Source: Lachnospiraceae bacterium
Lineage (GTDB): Bacteria; Bacillota; Clostridia; Lachnospirales; Bianqueaceae
Reading direction: 5' to 3'
DNA: 64,000 nucleotides
NCBI GenBank assembly: GCA_022794035.1
Contig: JAAWDX010000009.1
Location: forward strand, 39,859-103,858
Shown: in pieces, positions 26,002-35,256 of the stretch
Layout of the letters: each line of letters begins with the position of its first letter
How positions within the stretch are numbered: the stretch's first letter is position 1
The notes under the pieces: generated by a model
The model's database searches: none
The model's input: only the letters and a program-made list of their open reading frames with translations
Told to the model about the DNA's origin: nothing
Translations under genes and position numbers: made by a program

Positions 26002-28089
26002 GTGGAGCAGGAAAGAAGAAATCAAAAGCATCGTACGGGGTCAGGTACAGCGAATGGAAAGAAACGGCCGCCGGTTCGGTATGACGAAAATGGCCGGCCG
26101 ATCGTGCCTAAAAAACGGCCAGTCCGTTATGATGAGAATGGCCGGCCGATTGTACCGAAAAAGCGACCGGTTCGATATGATGAAAATGGAAGACCGATTC
26201 GTCCTAAGCAGCCGCAAAGCAGACAGCCGCAGCCAAAGCGGTATGAGAAGTATGAACAGGCGGATGCCCCAGCTTTTGATCGCCATGCATATGCGCAAAA
26301 AAAAGCGAAGGATGCAGAGAAGCGCAGAGAGCAGAAAAAAAATAAATGGAGCGCGCGTATCGGAGCCTGTGTGATCGTGTTTCAGGCTTTAATATCGATT
26401 ATATTTTTTGTACTATTAAACCTTTTGGATATGCTGCCGATGCGGTATATTGTGGTCATTGGCATTATTTTGCTTGTGCTGTGGGGATTTACATTTGTAT
26501 CGCAAAAGGCGAGAGCCGGGCAAAAGGTCGGAAGAGTGTATGCTATACTTTTGACACTGGTTCTTTGCTTAGGCAGTGTTTATATCTGGAAAGCGTATGA
26601 CGTCATGGGCAATCTGACGGCAGGTCAGGTCACGAAGCTTAGCGATGTGTCAGTGATTGTAATGCAGGATAGCGCGGCACAAAGCTTAGAAGATTTACGT
26701 GGCAAACGTTTTGGAATTCAGAAAACCATAGACCGTGAAAATACAGATCTGACTTTGAGTACCTTACAGGAACGCTTTAATGAAAAGGTAACAACAACGG
26801 AGTATGAAAGCCTTAAATCTCAGATCCAAGCGCTTTACAGCGGTAAAATAGACGCCATTATCATTAACGAGGTCTATCGTTCGTTGATCCGAGAAGATTT
26901 TGAAAAATTTGACACGGAGACAAGAGTCGTTGATGCATTCACTTATAAAAAAGAAGCAAAGGAGAATTCTAAGGCTGATATTAAAGTAGATACCGAGCCG
27001 TTTAATGTATATCTGTCAGGAAATGATGAATGGGGCGCAGTTTCGTTAGATAATGGCCGTACGGATGTAAACATTATTGCAACAGTCAATCCGGCAACAA
27101 AACAGATTCTGCTCACCACAACGCCGCGGGATTACTATATAGAATTGCCGTTTTATGACGGCTGCAAGGATAAGCTGACGCATGCCGGGTTGTATGGAAT
27201 TGATACCTCGATGGAGACATTGGAAAATCTGTATGATATTAAGATTGATTATTATGTGCGGATTAATTTCAGCGGGTTCCAGAATATTGTTGATGCACTT
27301 GGCGGTGTGAATGTATATTCAGAATATGCCTTTGAGGCCAGCGACGGAAGTGTTTCCTTTGATAAAGGCTATAATTATCTGGGAGGTTATGACGCGCTGC
27401 TGTTTGTGCGGGAGCGCTATGCATTTAGCAATGGAGACGTACAGCGCGGAAGAAATCAAATGGCTATGATTAAGGCCTTGACGCAAAAAATATTCTCCCC
27501 CTCTATTTTGACTAATTATATGAGTCTGATGAATAGCCTTTCCAGCTGTTTTATCACAGATATGCCAAGCAATAAAATTGGAGATCTGGTAAAAATGCAG
27601 CTGAATGATGGGGCAGAGTGGAATATTGTGTCAAATAGTGTGCTGGGGTATGCGAACATGCGTCCCACTTATTCCGGAGGCAGTGAGCGGCTGTCCGTTC
27701 TCGATCCGGATGAGGAGGATCTGGAGGCAGCGCGGGAGCTGATTCGCAAATGCATGAATGGCGAGACGATCAGGGCTCCCTATAAGGATTATTCATTAAA
27801 GGTTAATGATCATTACGACCCCGATAGTTATACAGGCGGAAATACAGGAACGAGCAGCTATGCAAGCAGCAGCAATATTGATCTCGATTCTAGCTTCATC
27901 AATCAAGACAGCAGTTTGAGTGATTCCGATGTGAGCGAGGATCTTTCATCAGATCCGGAATATAGTGACAGCTCGGAATGGACAGAAAGCTCTGAGCCAG
28001 GAGAAGGCGAAGGATCTTATGAAGAGCCGCCGGTTGAAAGTGATCAAAGCTCAGAGGAGACAGATAATACGGGTGAAGTGACGGAATAG
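26002..28089 (+). CDS. LytR-CpsA-Psr family protein with substrate-binding-like domain and N-terminal repeats
   Basis: A 695-aa envelope protein. Residues 24-69 are three near-identical 16-residue repeats built on RPVRYDENGRPIVPKK, within a basic cytoplasmic tail. Three hydrophobic segments follow (about 119-141, 148-167, 178-197). Next is an extracytoplasmic segment resembling solute-binding proteins (DLRGKRFGIQKTIDRENTDL to KIDAIIINEVYRSL), then the LCP domain with RTDVNIIATVNP, TTPRDYYIELPF and the FSGFQNIVDALGGVNV core. The end is a Ser/Asp/Glu-rich tail. LCP enzymes attach glycopolymers to peptidoglycan. GTG start with GAGGTGA six bases upstream. Related architectures occur in clostridia; the ligand, if any, is unknown. 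Confidence 0.87.
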   Translation: MEQERRNQKHRTGSGTANGKKRPPVRYDENGRPIVPKKRPVRYDENGRPIVPKKRPVRYDENGRPIRPKQPQSRQPQPKRYEKYEQADAPAFDRHAYAQKKAKDAEKRREQKKNKWSARIGACVIVFQALISIIFFVLLNLLDMLPMRYIVVIGIILLVLWGFTFVSQKARAGQKVGRVYAILLTLVLCLGSVYIWKAYDVMGNLTAGQVTKLSDVSVIVMQDSAAQSLEDLRGKRFGIQKTIDRENTDLTLSTLQERFNEKVTTTEYESLKSQIQALYSGKIDAIIINEVYRSLIREDFEKFDTETRVVDAFTYKKEAKENSKADIKVDTEPFNVYLSGNDEWGAVSLDNGRTDVNIIATVNPATKQILLTTTPRDYYIELPFYDGCKDKLTHAGLYGIDTSMETLENLYDIKIDYYVRINFSGFQNIVDALGGVNVYSEYAFEASDGSVSFDKGYNYLGGYDALLFVRERYAFSNGDVQRGRNQMAMIKALTQKIFSPSILTNYMSLMNSLSSCFITDMPSNKIGDLVKMQLNDGAEWNIVSNSVLGYANMRPTYSGGSERLSVLDPDEEDLEAARELIRKCMNGETIRAPYKDYSLKVNDHYDPDSYTGGNTGTSSYASSSNIDLDSSFINQDSSLSDSDVSEDLSSDPEYSDSSEWTESSEPGEGEGSYEEPPVESDQSSEETDNTGEVTE

Positions 28090-28174
28090 CATGATCGAGA
28101 GACTAAAAATAAAATAGAGCATTTTAAAGGAGTAAATCTCATAAGCTGTTAAAAGATCAATCAGGAGCAGCATT

Positions 28175-28864
28175 ATGTGGTTTACTCTTTTGTTACAGGT
28201 ACTTTTTCATGCCCGATATGAAGCTGGAGGCGGTTCATTTGCTAAGCCAATGTCACTTAAAGAAGAACAGGAGGCATTAAGACGTCTGGGAGAAGGAGAT
28301 ATGGCGGCAAGAGAAGAATTGATTGAACGGAATATGCGTTTAGTGGCGCATGTGGCCAGAAAATATACGTCAACCGTTACCAGCTGGGAATCTGACGACT
28401 TAATTTCGGTCGGTGCCATTGGGCTCATCAAAGGGATTGACACATATGATTTAGAAAAAAAAGCAAAGCTTAGCACATATCTTGCCAGATGTATAGAAAA
28501 TGAGATATTGATGCTGCTGCGCTCAGATAAAAAGAAAAAGCAGGACATTTCGTTGCAGGAGCCGATAGGGCAGGACAAAGAAGGCAATACGATTTCATGG
28601 GACGATGTACTGGTATATGAAGAGGGATGCGTAACGGATCAGGTGGATTTGGCATTAGATAAAAAAGAGCTTCAAAAGGTCATGGAATCAGAATTGACAG
28701 AAAGAGAAAGGTATGTGCTGTGCCTTCGATATGGGCTGAATGGGCGGCAAGAAGAAACGCAGCGACAGGTTGCAAAAAGAATGGGAATTAGCAGAAGCTA
28801 TGTTTCCCGCATAGAAAAAAAGGCGCTCGAGAAGCTGCAACATAAAATGGCGCGGCCTCTGTGA
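28175..28864 (+). CDS. sigK: Sporulation sigma factor SigK
   Basis: Late mother-cell sigma factor. The 229-aa product has the SigK start (SFAKPMSLKEEQ) after a short hydrophobic pro-sequence (MWFTLLLQVLFHARY). Diagnostic blocks follow: LIERNMRLVAHVARKY, DDLISVGAIGLIKGI, ARCIENEILMLLRS, the SLQEPIGQDKEGNTISWDD segment, and RQVAKRMGISRSYVSRIEKKALEKL in region 4. The gene is continuous, so no skin-type element interrupts it here. AGGAG precedes the ATG. It may be read from the upstream LCP gene. Confidence 0.93.
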   Translation: MWFTLLLQVLFHARYEAGGGSFAKPMSLKEEQEALRRLGEGDMAAREELIERNMRLVAHVARKYTSTVTSWESDDLISVGAIGLIKGIDTYDLEKKAKLSTYLARCIENEILMLLRSDKKKKQDISLQEPIGQDKEGNTISWDDVLVYEEGCVTDQVDLALDKKELQKVMESELTERERYVLCLRYGLNGRQEETQRQVAKRMGISRSYVSRIEKKALEKLQHKMARPL

Positions 28865-28892
28865 GCGCTGAAGAAGAAAAAATCAGAAAGAT

Positions 28893-29627
28893 TTACTTTT
28901 TGGCAGATTTGTCAGCCCATTGGCTATTGATTTTTAAAATGCTGCGAGGAAGCGCGTCTTTAGCATTTTTCCAGGGCTGTTCTTTATAGCGGTAGTCAAA
29001 TTTTAACGTGAACCATTCCAAATCGTCTTCCACCCGTTTTAAGTTTTCTGTCTGAAGGGAGGAGATCAGCTGACGAAATTCGAGAAGATGATCGCCCTTC
29101 AGATGCTGAGCAGAAAGCTCATAAAGCTGTATAAAATGCTGAAAACAAAATCCTTTACAGCTTTTTACGATCTCGCGAAATTCGGCATCCCGTTTCCAGA
29201 GCATAAAGAAGGCAGTGATATATCGATTAAATACTTCTTCTACCCGTTCACATACGTAGCAGCTATGCAGCAAATGCTCATAATGCTGCCATAAAGGAGA
29301 AGCTTCCGCTGTTTTTTTACCAAACCGCTTTTTAGGAGAAGCTGATTCTTTTAAAAGATGATCAATGGTTTCATGCTGCGCTTTCATATGAGAGTGCAGC
29401 ATGAGTGCCAGACCCAGTGCATTTCCTTCTGTATATAGTCTTTGCATATGTTGCGGACAAAATCCTTTATCATTGGTTTCGCCGCGCACATCCTCTTCCA
29501 TATACGAAGGGCTTAGCACATAGCCAATCGTATTATCTTCCAAGGTGCGCTTCATGGCGCAAAAAGGACATTCGCAATCCTCTTTAAATCCATCCATAAC
29601 AGGAATTGTATAAATTTCTTCTTTCAT
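28893..29627 (-). CDS. DUF6062 family protein, cysteine-rich
   Basis: A 244-aa soluble protein with paired cysteines: CECPFCAMK near residues 18-26, GFCPQHMQRL near 57-66, CYVCERV near the middle, and CKGFCFQHF later, two similar halves each with a CxxC and an FCxxH element. This is the DUF6062 pattern common in Lachnospiraceae; function unknown, metal or thiol chemistry is possible. It converges on sigK with a 28-bp gap and no clear terminator. GGAGG precedes the ATG. Confidence 0.75.
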   Translation of the reverse strand: MKEEIYTIPVMDGFKEDCECPFCAMKRTLEDNTIGYVLSPSYMEEDVRGETNDKGFCPQHMQRLYTEGNALGLALMLHSHMKAQHETIDHLLKESASPKKRFGKKTAEASPLWQHYEHLLHSCYVCERVEEVFNRYITAFFMLWKRDAEFREIVKSCKGFCFQHFIQLYELSAQHLKGDHLLEFRQLISSLQTENLKRVEDDLEWFTLKFDYRYKEQPWKNAKDALPRSILKINSQWADKSAKK

Positions 29628-29701
29628 AGAAACCTCCCGAATGATTGCTCAAAACACTAGTTTTTATTATGAAGGCTTTCATAAAAAAAGTCAATTAGAA
29701 C

Positions 29702-29730
29702 TTGCAAACAACCTGCAATTGTCTTATAAT
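29702..29730 (+). promoter_or_regulatory. Sigma-A promoter of pta-ackA
   Basis: TTGCAA, 17 bp, TATAAT, about 70 nt before pta. Confidence 0.85.
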
Positions 29731-29804
29731 AGTTCTAGTTTACGGAACATGGAAACCGTATGGAGTAATAAGTGATTCTATCAATAGAAGGGGGACAAGT
29801 GTCC

Positions 29805-30803
29805 ATGAGTACATTTTTAGAAAATGTGAAAGCGAGAGCTAAAGCAGACAAAAAAACGATTGTGCTTCCGGAGTCAATGGATCGGCGTACTTTTGAGGCT
29901 GCTGCCGTTGTTTTAAAAGAAGGAATTGCCAATCTGGTTATTATCGGAAATTCAGAAGAGGTAGAGGCCAACAGCAAGGGACTGGATATTGCAGGCGCTA
30001 CCATTATTGATCCGGCTACTTATGAAAAGACGCAGCAATATATTGATATGCTGGTGGAGCTTAGAAAAGCAAAAGGAATGACAGAAGAGATGGCACGTGA
30101 TCTTTTGCTGCATGAATATATGTATTTTGCCTGTATGATGGTAAAAGCAGGCGATGCAGACGGTGTAGTTTCCGGCGCCTGCCATTCGACAGCCAATACA
30201 TTAAAGCCCTCTCTGCAGATTATTAAGACAGCACCGGGAACCAAGCTGGTTTCCTCCTTCTTTATTATGGTTGTTCCCAACTGCGAGCTGGGAGCTAATG
30301 GAATTTTTGTGTTCAGCGATTGCGGATTGGTGCAGAATCCGAATCCGGAGGAGCTTGCTGCAATTGGAGCTTCTTCTGCAGAATCCTTCAAAATGCTTGT
30401 GCAGGAAGAGCCCAAAGTGGCGATGCTTTCTCATTCAACTAAGGGCAGCGCTAAGCATGCAGATGTGGATAAGGTTGTAGAAGCGACTCGGATTGCCAAA
30501 GAGCAGAATCCGGATTTGAAGCTTGACGGAGAAATGCAGCTGGATGCTGCTATTGTTGAAAGCGTAGGCTCTTCCAAGGCACCCGATAGCGAGGTGGCTG
30601 GACATGCAAACGTACTGGTATTTCCTGATCTGGATGCAGGCAATATTGGATATAAGCTGGTACAGCGTCTGGCAAAGGCTGAGGCATATGGTCCTATTAC
30701 TCAAGGGATTGCAGCACCGATCAATGATCTTTCTCGCGGATGCTCTGCAGAGGATATTGTAGGCGTAGTAGCCATTACAGCCGTACAGGCGCAGAATCAA
30801 TAA
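29805..30803 (+). CDS. pta: Phosphate acetyltransferase
   Basis: Converts acetyl-CoA and phosphate to acetyl phosphate. The 332-aa product is the short, single-domain Pta: KTIVLPESMDRRTFEAA (about 18-34), SGACHSTANTLKPSLQIIKT (about 125-144), SFFIMVV, FSDCGLVQNPNPEELA, MLSHSTKGSAKH and VFPDLDAGNIGYKLVQRLA. The ATG giving MSTFLENVKARAK fits the family start and has AAGGGGG ten bases upstream; in-frame GTG and ATG codons further up are less likely. ackA follows after 21 bases, giving the acetate-forming ATP pathway. Confidence 0.95.
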   Translation: MSTFLENVKARAKADKKTIVLPESMDRRTFEAAAVVLKEGIANLVIIGNSEEVEANSKGLDIAGATIIDPATYEKTQQYIDMLVELRKAKGMTEEMARDLLLHEYMYFACMMVKAGDADGVVSGACHSTANTLKPSLQIIKTAPGTKLVSSFFIMVVPNCELGANGIFVFSDCGLVQNPNPEELAAIGASSAESFKMLVQEEPKVAMLSHSTKGSAKHADVDKVVEATRIAKEQNPDLKLDGEMQLDAAIVESVGSSKAPDSEVAGHANVLVFPDLDAGNIGYKLVQRLAKAEAYGPITQGIAAPINDLSRGCSAEDIVGVVAITAVQAQNQ

Positions 30804-30824
30804 GCATAAGAGGAGATAGAAGAA

Positions 30825-32027
30825 ATGGCAAAGGTATTAGTCATTAATTGCGGAAGCTCATCCTTGAAGTATCAGCTCATTGATATGGAAAATGAAAGTG
30901 TACTGGCGAAAGGATTGTGCGAGCGCATCGGGATTGAAGGCTCCAAATTGACTCATAAGCCCACCGGAAAGGCGGTATATGAGGAAGAGAGCGAAATGAA
31001 AGATCATCAGGTTGCCGTGGAGAAGGTACTGAGCGCTCTGCAGCATCCGGAATACGGTGTTATCAAAAGCGTAGACGAGATTTCAGCAATTGGTCATCGC
31101 GTACTGCATGGCGGAACGATCTATAGTGATTCTATTGTTGTGGACGAGGATGTAAAGCGGGTTATCCGGGAATGCTTTGATTTGGGACCGCTGCATAATC
31201 CGGCTAATTTGATCGGTATCGAAGCGTGTGAAGCAGCAATGCCGGGCAAACCCAATGTAGCTGTATTTGATACGGCCTTTGGTATGTCTATGCCCGAAAA
31301 AGCCTACACCTATGCTATTCCGCATGAATATTATGAGAAATACGGGATCCGCCGTTATGGCTTCCATGGAACGAGTCATAAGTTTGTATCAGGAGAAGCA
31401 CTTAAGTTTGCGGGATTGGATCCTGAAAAGGGAAAAGTGATTGTATGTCATCTGGGAAATGGATCAAGCGTTTCAGCCTCGATCGGCGGAAAATGCGTAG
31501 ATACTAGCATGGGACTTACACCGCTGGAAGGTCTGATCATGGGAACCAGAAGCGGCGATTTGGATCCGGCAGTCGTACAGTTTATCTGCAACAAAGAAGG
31601 CATTGATGTGAATGAGATGCTTACGATTTTAAATAAAAAATCCGGTTTCCTAGGAATGACGAATGGCTTATCAAGTGATAACCGGGATATTACGCAAGCT
31701 GCTAAAGAAGGCAATCATTTGGCTCAGGTAGCAGTGGAAGCGACAAGATATCGTGTGGCGAAATATATCGGGGCTTATGCAGCGGCTATGAATGGTGTAG
31801 ATGCGATTGTATTTACAGCAGGCATTGGCGAAAACGATTGGGAAGCCAGAGCCGGCATTTGTGAATATTTAGGATATCTAGGCGTAGAGCTGGATGAAGA
31901 AGCGAAAAAGGTAAGGGGCGAACGTATCGTTATGTCTACTCCCAATTCTAAAGTAAAGGTTCTTCTGATTCCGACCAATGAAGAGCTGGCTATTGCCAGA
32001 GAGACAAAGGAAATTGTAGGCTGTTAA
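30825..32027 (+). CDS. ackA: Acetate kinase
   Basis: Makes acetate and ATP from acetyl phosphate and ADP. The 400-aa length is standard. Motifs: VLVINCGSSSLKYQLID (3-19), GHRVLHGG, VFDTAFGMSMP, RRYGFHGTSHKFV, CHLGNGSSVSAS, MGLTPLEGLIMGTRSGDLDP and FTAGIGEN. GAGGAG precedes the ATG. Cotranscribed with pta. Confidence 0.97.
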   Translation: MAKVLVINCGSSSLKYQLIDMENESVLAKGLCERIGIEGSKLTHKPTGKAVYEEESEMKDHQVAVEKVLSALQHPEYGVIKSVDEISAIGHRVLHGGTIYSDSIVVDEDVKRVIRECFDLGPLHNPANLIGIEACEAAMPGKPNVAVFDTAFGMSMPEKAYTYAIPHEYYEKYGIRRYGFHGTSHKFVSGEALKFAGLDPEKGKVIVCHLGNGSSVSASIGGKCVDTSMGLTPLEGLIMGTRSGDLDPAVVQFICNKEGIDVNEMLTILNKKSGFLGMTNGLSSDNRDITQAAKEGNHLAQVAVEATRYRVAKYIGAYAAAMNGVDAIVFTAGIGENDWEARAGICEYLGYLGVELDEEAKKVRGERIVMSTPNSKVKVLLIPTNEELAIARETKEIVGC

Positions 32028-32053
32028 ATCATTAAATTTTTAGCTGCCAATAG

Positions 32054-32082
32054 TTGACAAAGGCCTTATGGACGTGTATAAT
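32054..32082 (+). promoter_or_regulatory. Sigma-A promoter of yceD-rpmF
   Basis: TTGACA, 17 bp, TATAAT; the predicted transcript starts about 25 nt before the first gene. Confidence 0.88.
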
Positions 32083-32111
32083 AGGCAAAGTGACGAAAAG
32101 GAGGGTGGGCT

Positions 32112-32630
32112 ATGTTATCGTTTCAGGTGCGGAACCTGTTACTAGATCCCAGCCTGCAGATTCCGGTGGATGCTGTATGGAAGCAAGAGAGTATTGCGGC
32201 GGCCGGCGAGGAAATCAAGTGTTTGGAGCCATGGAGGATTCAAGGACAGATTTCTAATGTTGGCGGAGCTGTTTTAGAGTTTTCTGGAACGGTAGATACT
32301 CAGATTGCGATGGCATGTGACCGTTGTATGAAGCCGGTGACGGTACCACTTCATATCGTCATAGAGCAGCGTTTTGCGAAAGACCAAGCTTCCGATGCGT
32401 CTGATCAGGAGGAGTGGGATATTCTTCCTATTGAGAATGATCGTATTGATTTGGATGAGACAATTCTTCATGAGGTGCAGCTTGGTGTTCCTATGAAGGT
32501 GTTGTGTAAAGAAGAGTGCAAAGGGCTGTGTCCAATTTGTGGGCAGGACCTAAACGAGGGCCAGTGTGATTGTGAAGATGAGAGCGGTGATCCCCGTTGG
32601 GAAGCGTTGAAAGGTCTATTTTCTGAATAG
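32112..32630 (+). CDS. DUF177 / YceD family protein
   Basis: A 172-aa protein with the DUF177 pattern: ACDRCMKPV (about 75-83) and CKEECKGLCPICGQDLNEGQCDC near the C-terminus, where two cysteine pairs could bind zinc. YceD is linked in bacteria to 23S rRNA or L32 accumulation. It lies immediately before rpmF, as in most bacteria. AAAGGAGG precedes the ATG. Confidence 0.88.
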   Translation: MLSFQVRNLLLDPSLQIPVDAVWKQESIAAAGEEIKCLEPWRIQGQISNVGGAVLEFSGTVDTQIAMACDRCMKPVTVPLHIVIEQRFAKDQASDASDQEEWDILPIENDRIDLDETILHEVQLGVPMKVLCKEECKGLCPICGQDLNEGQCDCEDESGDPRWEALKGLFSE

Positions 32631-32674
32631 ACGGGCACTAAGCCCAAGGATCATAATAATAGGAGGTGTAACCA

Positions 32675-32863
32675 ATGGGTGCTATTGGACCGAAGAACAA
32701 AACTTCTAAGGCTCGTCGCGATAAGAGAAGAGCTAATTGGAAGTTATCTGTTCCCAGTTTAGCAAAATGCAGCAAGTGTGGCGCATTAATTATGCCTCAT
32801 CGCATTTGTAAAGAATGTGGGACATATAATAAAAGACAGGTTATCCAAGTCGAAGAAGACTAA
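32675..32863 (+). CDS. rpmF: 50S ribosomal protein L32
   Basis: A 62-aa protein starting MGAIGPKNKTSKARRDKRRANWKL (read as the L32 N-terminus) with a CSKCG and CKECG zinc ribbon. AGGAGG precedes the ATG. Expressed with the DUF177 gene and followed by a perfect terminator. Confidence 0.96.
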   Translation: MGAIGPKNKTSKARRDKRRANWKLSVPSLAKCSKCGALIMPHRICKECGTYNKRQVIQVEED

Positions 32864-32872
32864 GCAGTTTTC

Positions 32873-32905
32873 AAAAAGGAATCATTATTTAATGATTCCT
32901 TTTTC
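32873..32905 (+). terminator. Terminator after rpmF
   Basis: AAAAAGGAATCATT and its perfect 14-bp complement around ATTT, ending in five T. Confidence 0.9.
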
Positions 32906-32937
32906 ATTTCATTCATGAAGGAATGGGGAGCTTGAAA

Positions 32938-33819
32938 GTGAGTTTGGAAAAAGTAAATTTTAAAGATTTTTTTAATTTCAAAAGCCTTTTTTTTATTGCA
33001 TTGGGAAATATCATTTATGCGCTTGGCGTCATTTTCTTTATTTTGCCTAATGGCTTGATCACAGGCGGGACAACGGGCTTGGGATTATTTGTGCATCATC
33101 AATTTGGTATTTCAATTTCGGCTTTCGTAGCCGTTTTTAATATCACCATGTTCGTGCTGGGATTTTTCTTTCTGGGAGCTAATTTTGCGCTTTCTACTTT
33201 GCTCAGTACGGTTTTATATCCCCTCTTATTATCCGTATTTGAAACTGTGCTGGCCGGAACCGGAAAGATGACAGATGATCCGCTCTTAGCAGTGATTATG
33301 GCAGGCTTGATGATTGGTCTGGGGCTGGGTATGGTAATTAAAGTAGGTGCCTCTACGGGCGGAATGGATATTCCTCCGCTGATATTAAATAAAAAGTTAA
33401 AAATACCGGTTTCGGTCGGACTTTATTTCTTTGATTTTGCCGTACTGCTTACGCAGATTTTATTTTCTGACAGAGAAAATGTACTATATGGCATTCTGTT
33501 AGTTTTCATCTATACCGTTGTACTTGATAAAGTGCTCCTGATGGGAGAAAAACAAATGCAGGTGAAAATCATCAGCGAGAGATATCAGGAGATCAATGCG
33601 GCAATTTTAAAACAGCTCAACCGAGGAAGTACGCTTCTAGAAGCAGAAACTGGCTATACCAAAAAGGAAAGCTATGTGGTGCTCTCTGTGGTATCCAAGC
33701 GTGAATTAAATCAGCTGCAAAAAATCGTAAATGAATTAGATGAAACAGCATTTATGATTGTCAATCAGGTCAATGAAGTGCGCGGGAGGGGCTTTTCTTT
33801 GGAAAAGCAATATAAATAG
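32938..33819 (+). CDS. YitT-family membrane protein (DUF161/DUF2179)
   Basis: A 293-aa protein with five or six hydrophobic segments, NGLITGGTTGLGLFVH (about 40-55), GASTGGMDIPPLIL, and a C-terminal cytosolic DUF2179 domain (MQVKIISERYQEINAAIL, RGSTLLEAETGYTKKESYVVLSVVSKREL). The family is abundant in Firmicutes; transport function is suspected. GTG was chosen as start because GGGGAG lies seven bases upstream; an in-frame ATG 15 bases before it has no usable site. The stop shares one base with the start of the MocR gene. No promoter is obvious between the rpmF terminator and this gene. Confidence 0.85.
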   Translation: MSLEKVNFKDFFNFKSLFFIALGNIIYALGVIFFILPNGLITGGTTGLGLFVHHQFGISISAFVAVFNITMFVLGFFFLGANFALSTLLSTVLYPLLLSVFETVLAGTGKMTDDPLLAVIMAGLMIGLGLGMVIKVGASTGGMDIPPLILNKKLKIPVSVGLYFFDFAVLLTQILFSDRENVLYGILLVFIYTVVLDKVLLMGEKQMQVKIISERYQEINAAILKQLNRGSTLLEAETGYTKKESYVVLSVVSKRELNQLQKIVNELDETAFMIVNQVNEVRGRGFSLEKQYK

Positions 33820-35207
33820 TGCTGAATTTGACCATCACCTTACGTGAGGATATCAAAATTCCCTTATATGAACAGCTTTACAGAGCCATTGTAGAGCAGA
33901 TTCAAAACGGCCTTCTAACCGCCAATGAAAAGCTGCCCTCCAAACGATTTCTCTGTCAGCAGCTTGAGGTGAGCCACAGCACCGTCGAAACAGCATATGG
34001 TCTTTTATGCGCCGAGGGATATATCGAGGCCATTCCGCGAGTAGGCTATCGAGTTTTGCCGATCCTTCCGCTCAAACGTCTTGGAGCTCTGCAGATGGAA
34101 AGCATAAAAAATGAGCGTTTTCCGGCAGGGCCGGAACTGCTCACGTTTTCGACAGGAGCGGTGGATACTGAGATTTTTCCTTATGCATCTTGGGCTAAGA
34201 TTTACAAAGAGGTTATTTATCAGAGTCCGGAGCTGCTGGAAAAAGGAGAGGCGCAGGGAGATCTGGTTTTTCGGGAAACGCTACAGCATTTTCTGCAGGA
34301 ATATCGGGGAGTCAAGTGTACGCCGGATCAGATTGTAGTAGGGGCAGGGATGGAATATCTGCTGGATTTGGTTTTGAAGCTTTTTTCTGACGAGAGCCGA
34401 GTTGCGATTGAAGATCCGGGATATCGGACATTCTATCGCTTGGCAAGGGATCAGGGGAAAAGGGCGGTGCCCATTGTGCTGGATGAGCAGGGGATGCAAA
34501 TGGAGCCGCTCTATGCGTCTGGAGCCAGGCTGGCCTATGTAACGCCCTCGCATCAATTTCCAATGGGAATCATGATGCCGGCACGGCGGCGCAGTGAGCT
34601 GCTGGAATGGGCAAATCGATGCGATGGATATATCATAGAGGATGATTATGACAGCGAGTTTCGGTATCGTTCGCGTCCGATCCCGGCTATGCAGGGGATG
34701 GACCCAAATGGAAGAGTGATCTATATAGGAACATTCAGCAGGAGCATAGCGCCCTCGATCAGAGCCGCCTATCTAGTGCTGCCGAAGCCGCTTCTTAAGG
34801 TGTTTCGCGATCGGTTTGGCAGTCAGGCATCGACAATTTCCAGATTTGAGCAGCATGCGCTGGAACGATTCATCCGGCAGGGAATGTATGGGCGGCATTT
34901 GCGACGCTCTACGAATCTTTATAAAAAGCGTTTGCAGGATTTGAAGGAAGCGCTAAAGAAGATTCCGAACGGATATGTGAGCGGAGAAGAGGCAGGGCTG
35001 CATTTTCTTTTTCATCTGCCGGGTGTTGCAGAGCAAGCGTTGATTGAACGGGCAAAACGAAACGGGCTTTTGCTGCATGGTCTATCAGAGTATTGCTATC
35101 AGGCTGCTTATGAGGAAACGGTGCTGGTCATGGGATTTGCCGGACTCTCTGAAGAGAAAACGGAGCAGGCAATTGCGATGCTGCAAAAAGCATTAAAGGA
35201 GCTATAA
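33819..35207 (+). CDS. MocR-type GntR regulator with aminotransferase-like domain lacking the PLP lysine
   Basis: A 462-aa fusion of an N-terminal GntR winged helix (about 1-75: IPLYEQLYRAIVEQIQNGLL, LPSKRFLCQQLEVSHSTVETAY) and a class I aminotransferase fold, as in PdxR/MocR regulators. The cofactor pocket looks conserved at TPSHQFP (about 242-248) and EDDYDSEFRY (about 274-283). But where the family has FSK(S/T), with the Schiff-base lysine, this protein has FSRSI with Arg308 (codon AGG). Covalent PLP binding should be lost or changed. GTG start overlaps the yitT stop by one base, so yitT is a plausible target or partner. Terminator follows. Confidence 0.88.
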   Translation: MLNLTITLREDIKIPLYEQLYRAIVEQIQNGLLTANEKLPSKRFLCQQLEVSHSTVETAYGLLCAEGYIEAIPRVGYRVLPILPLKRLGALQMESIKNERFPAGPELLTFSTGAVDTEIFPYASWAKIYKEVIYQSPELLEKGEAQGDLVFRETLQHFLQEYRGVKCTPDQIVVGAGMEYLLDLVLKLFSDESRVAIEDPGYRTFYRLARDQGKRAVPIVLDEQGMQMEPLYASGARLAYVTPSHQFPMGIMMPARRRSELLEWANRCDGYIIEDDYDSEFRYRSRPIPAMQGMDPNGRVIYIGTFSRSIAPSIRAAYLVLPKPLLKVFRDRFGSQASTISRFEQHALERFIRQGMYGRHLRRSTNLYKKRLQDLKEALKKIPNGYVSGEEAGLHFLFHLPGVAEQALIERAKRNGLLLHGLSEYCYQAAYEETVLVMGFAGLSEEKTEQAIAMLQKALKEL

Positions 35208-35212
35208 TAAAA

Positions 35213-35250
35213 ATGTCCTTCGGAAATTTGATTCCGAAGGACATTTTTTA
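35213..35250. terminator. Bidirectional terminator
   Basis: ATGTCCTTCGGAA and its perfect 13-bp complement around ATTTGA, with T run after and A run before; between the MocR gene and the converging aldo/keto reductase. Confidence 0.92.
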
Positions 35251-35256
35251 GTTTTA

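Noticed and set aside
28175..28864. Skin-like element interrupting sigK
   Set aside because: The sigK frame is complete and continuous through regions 2 to 4.
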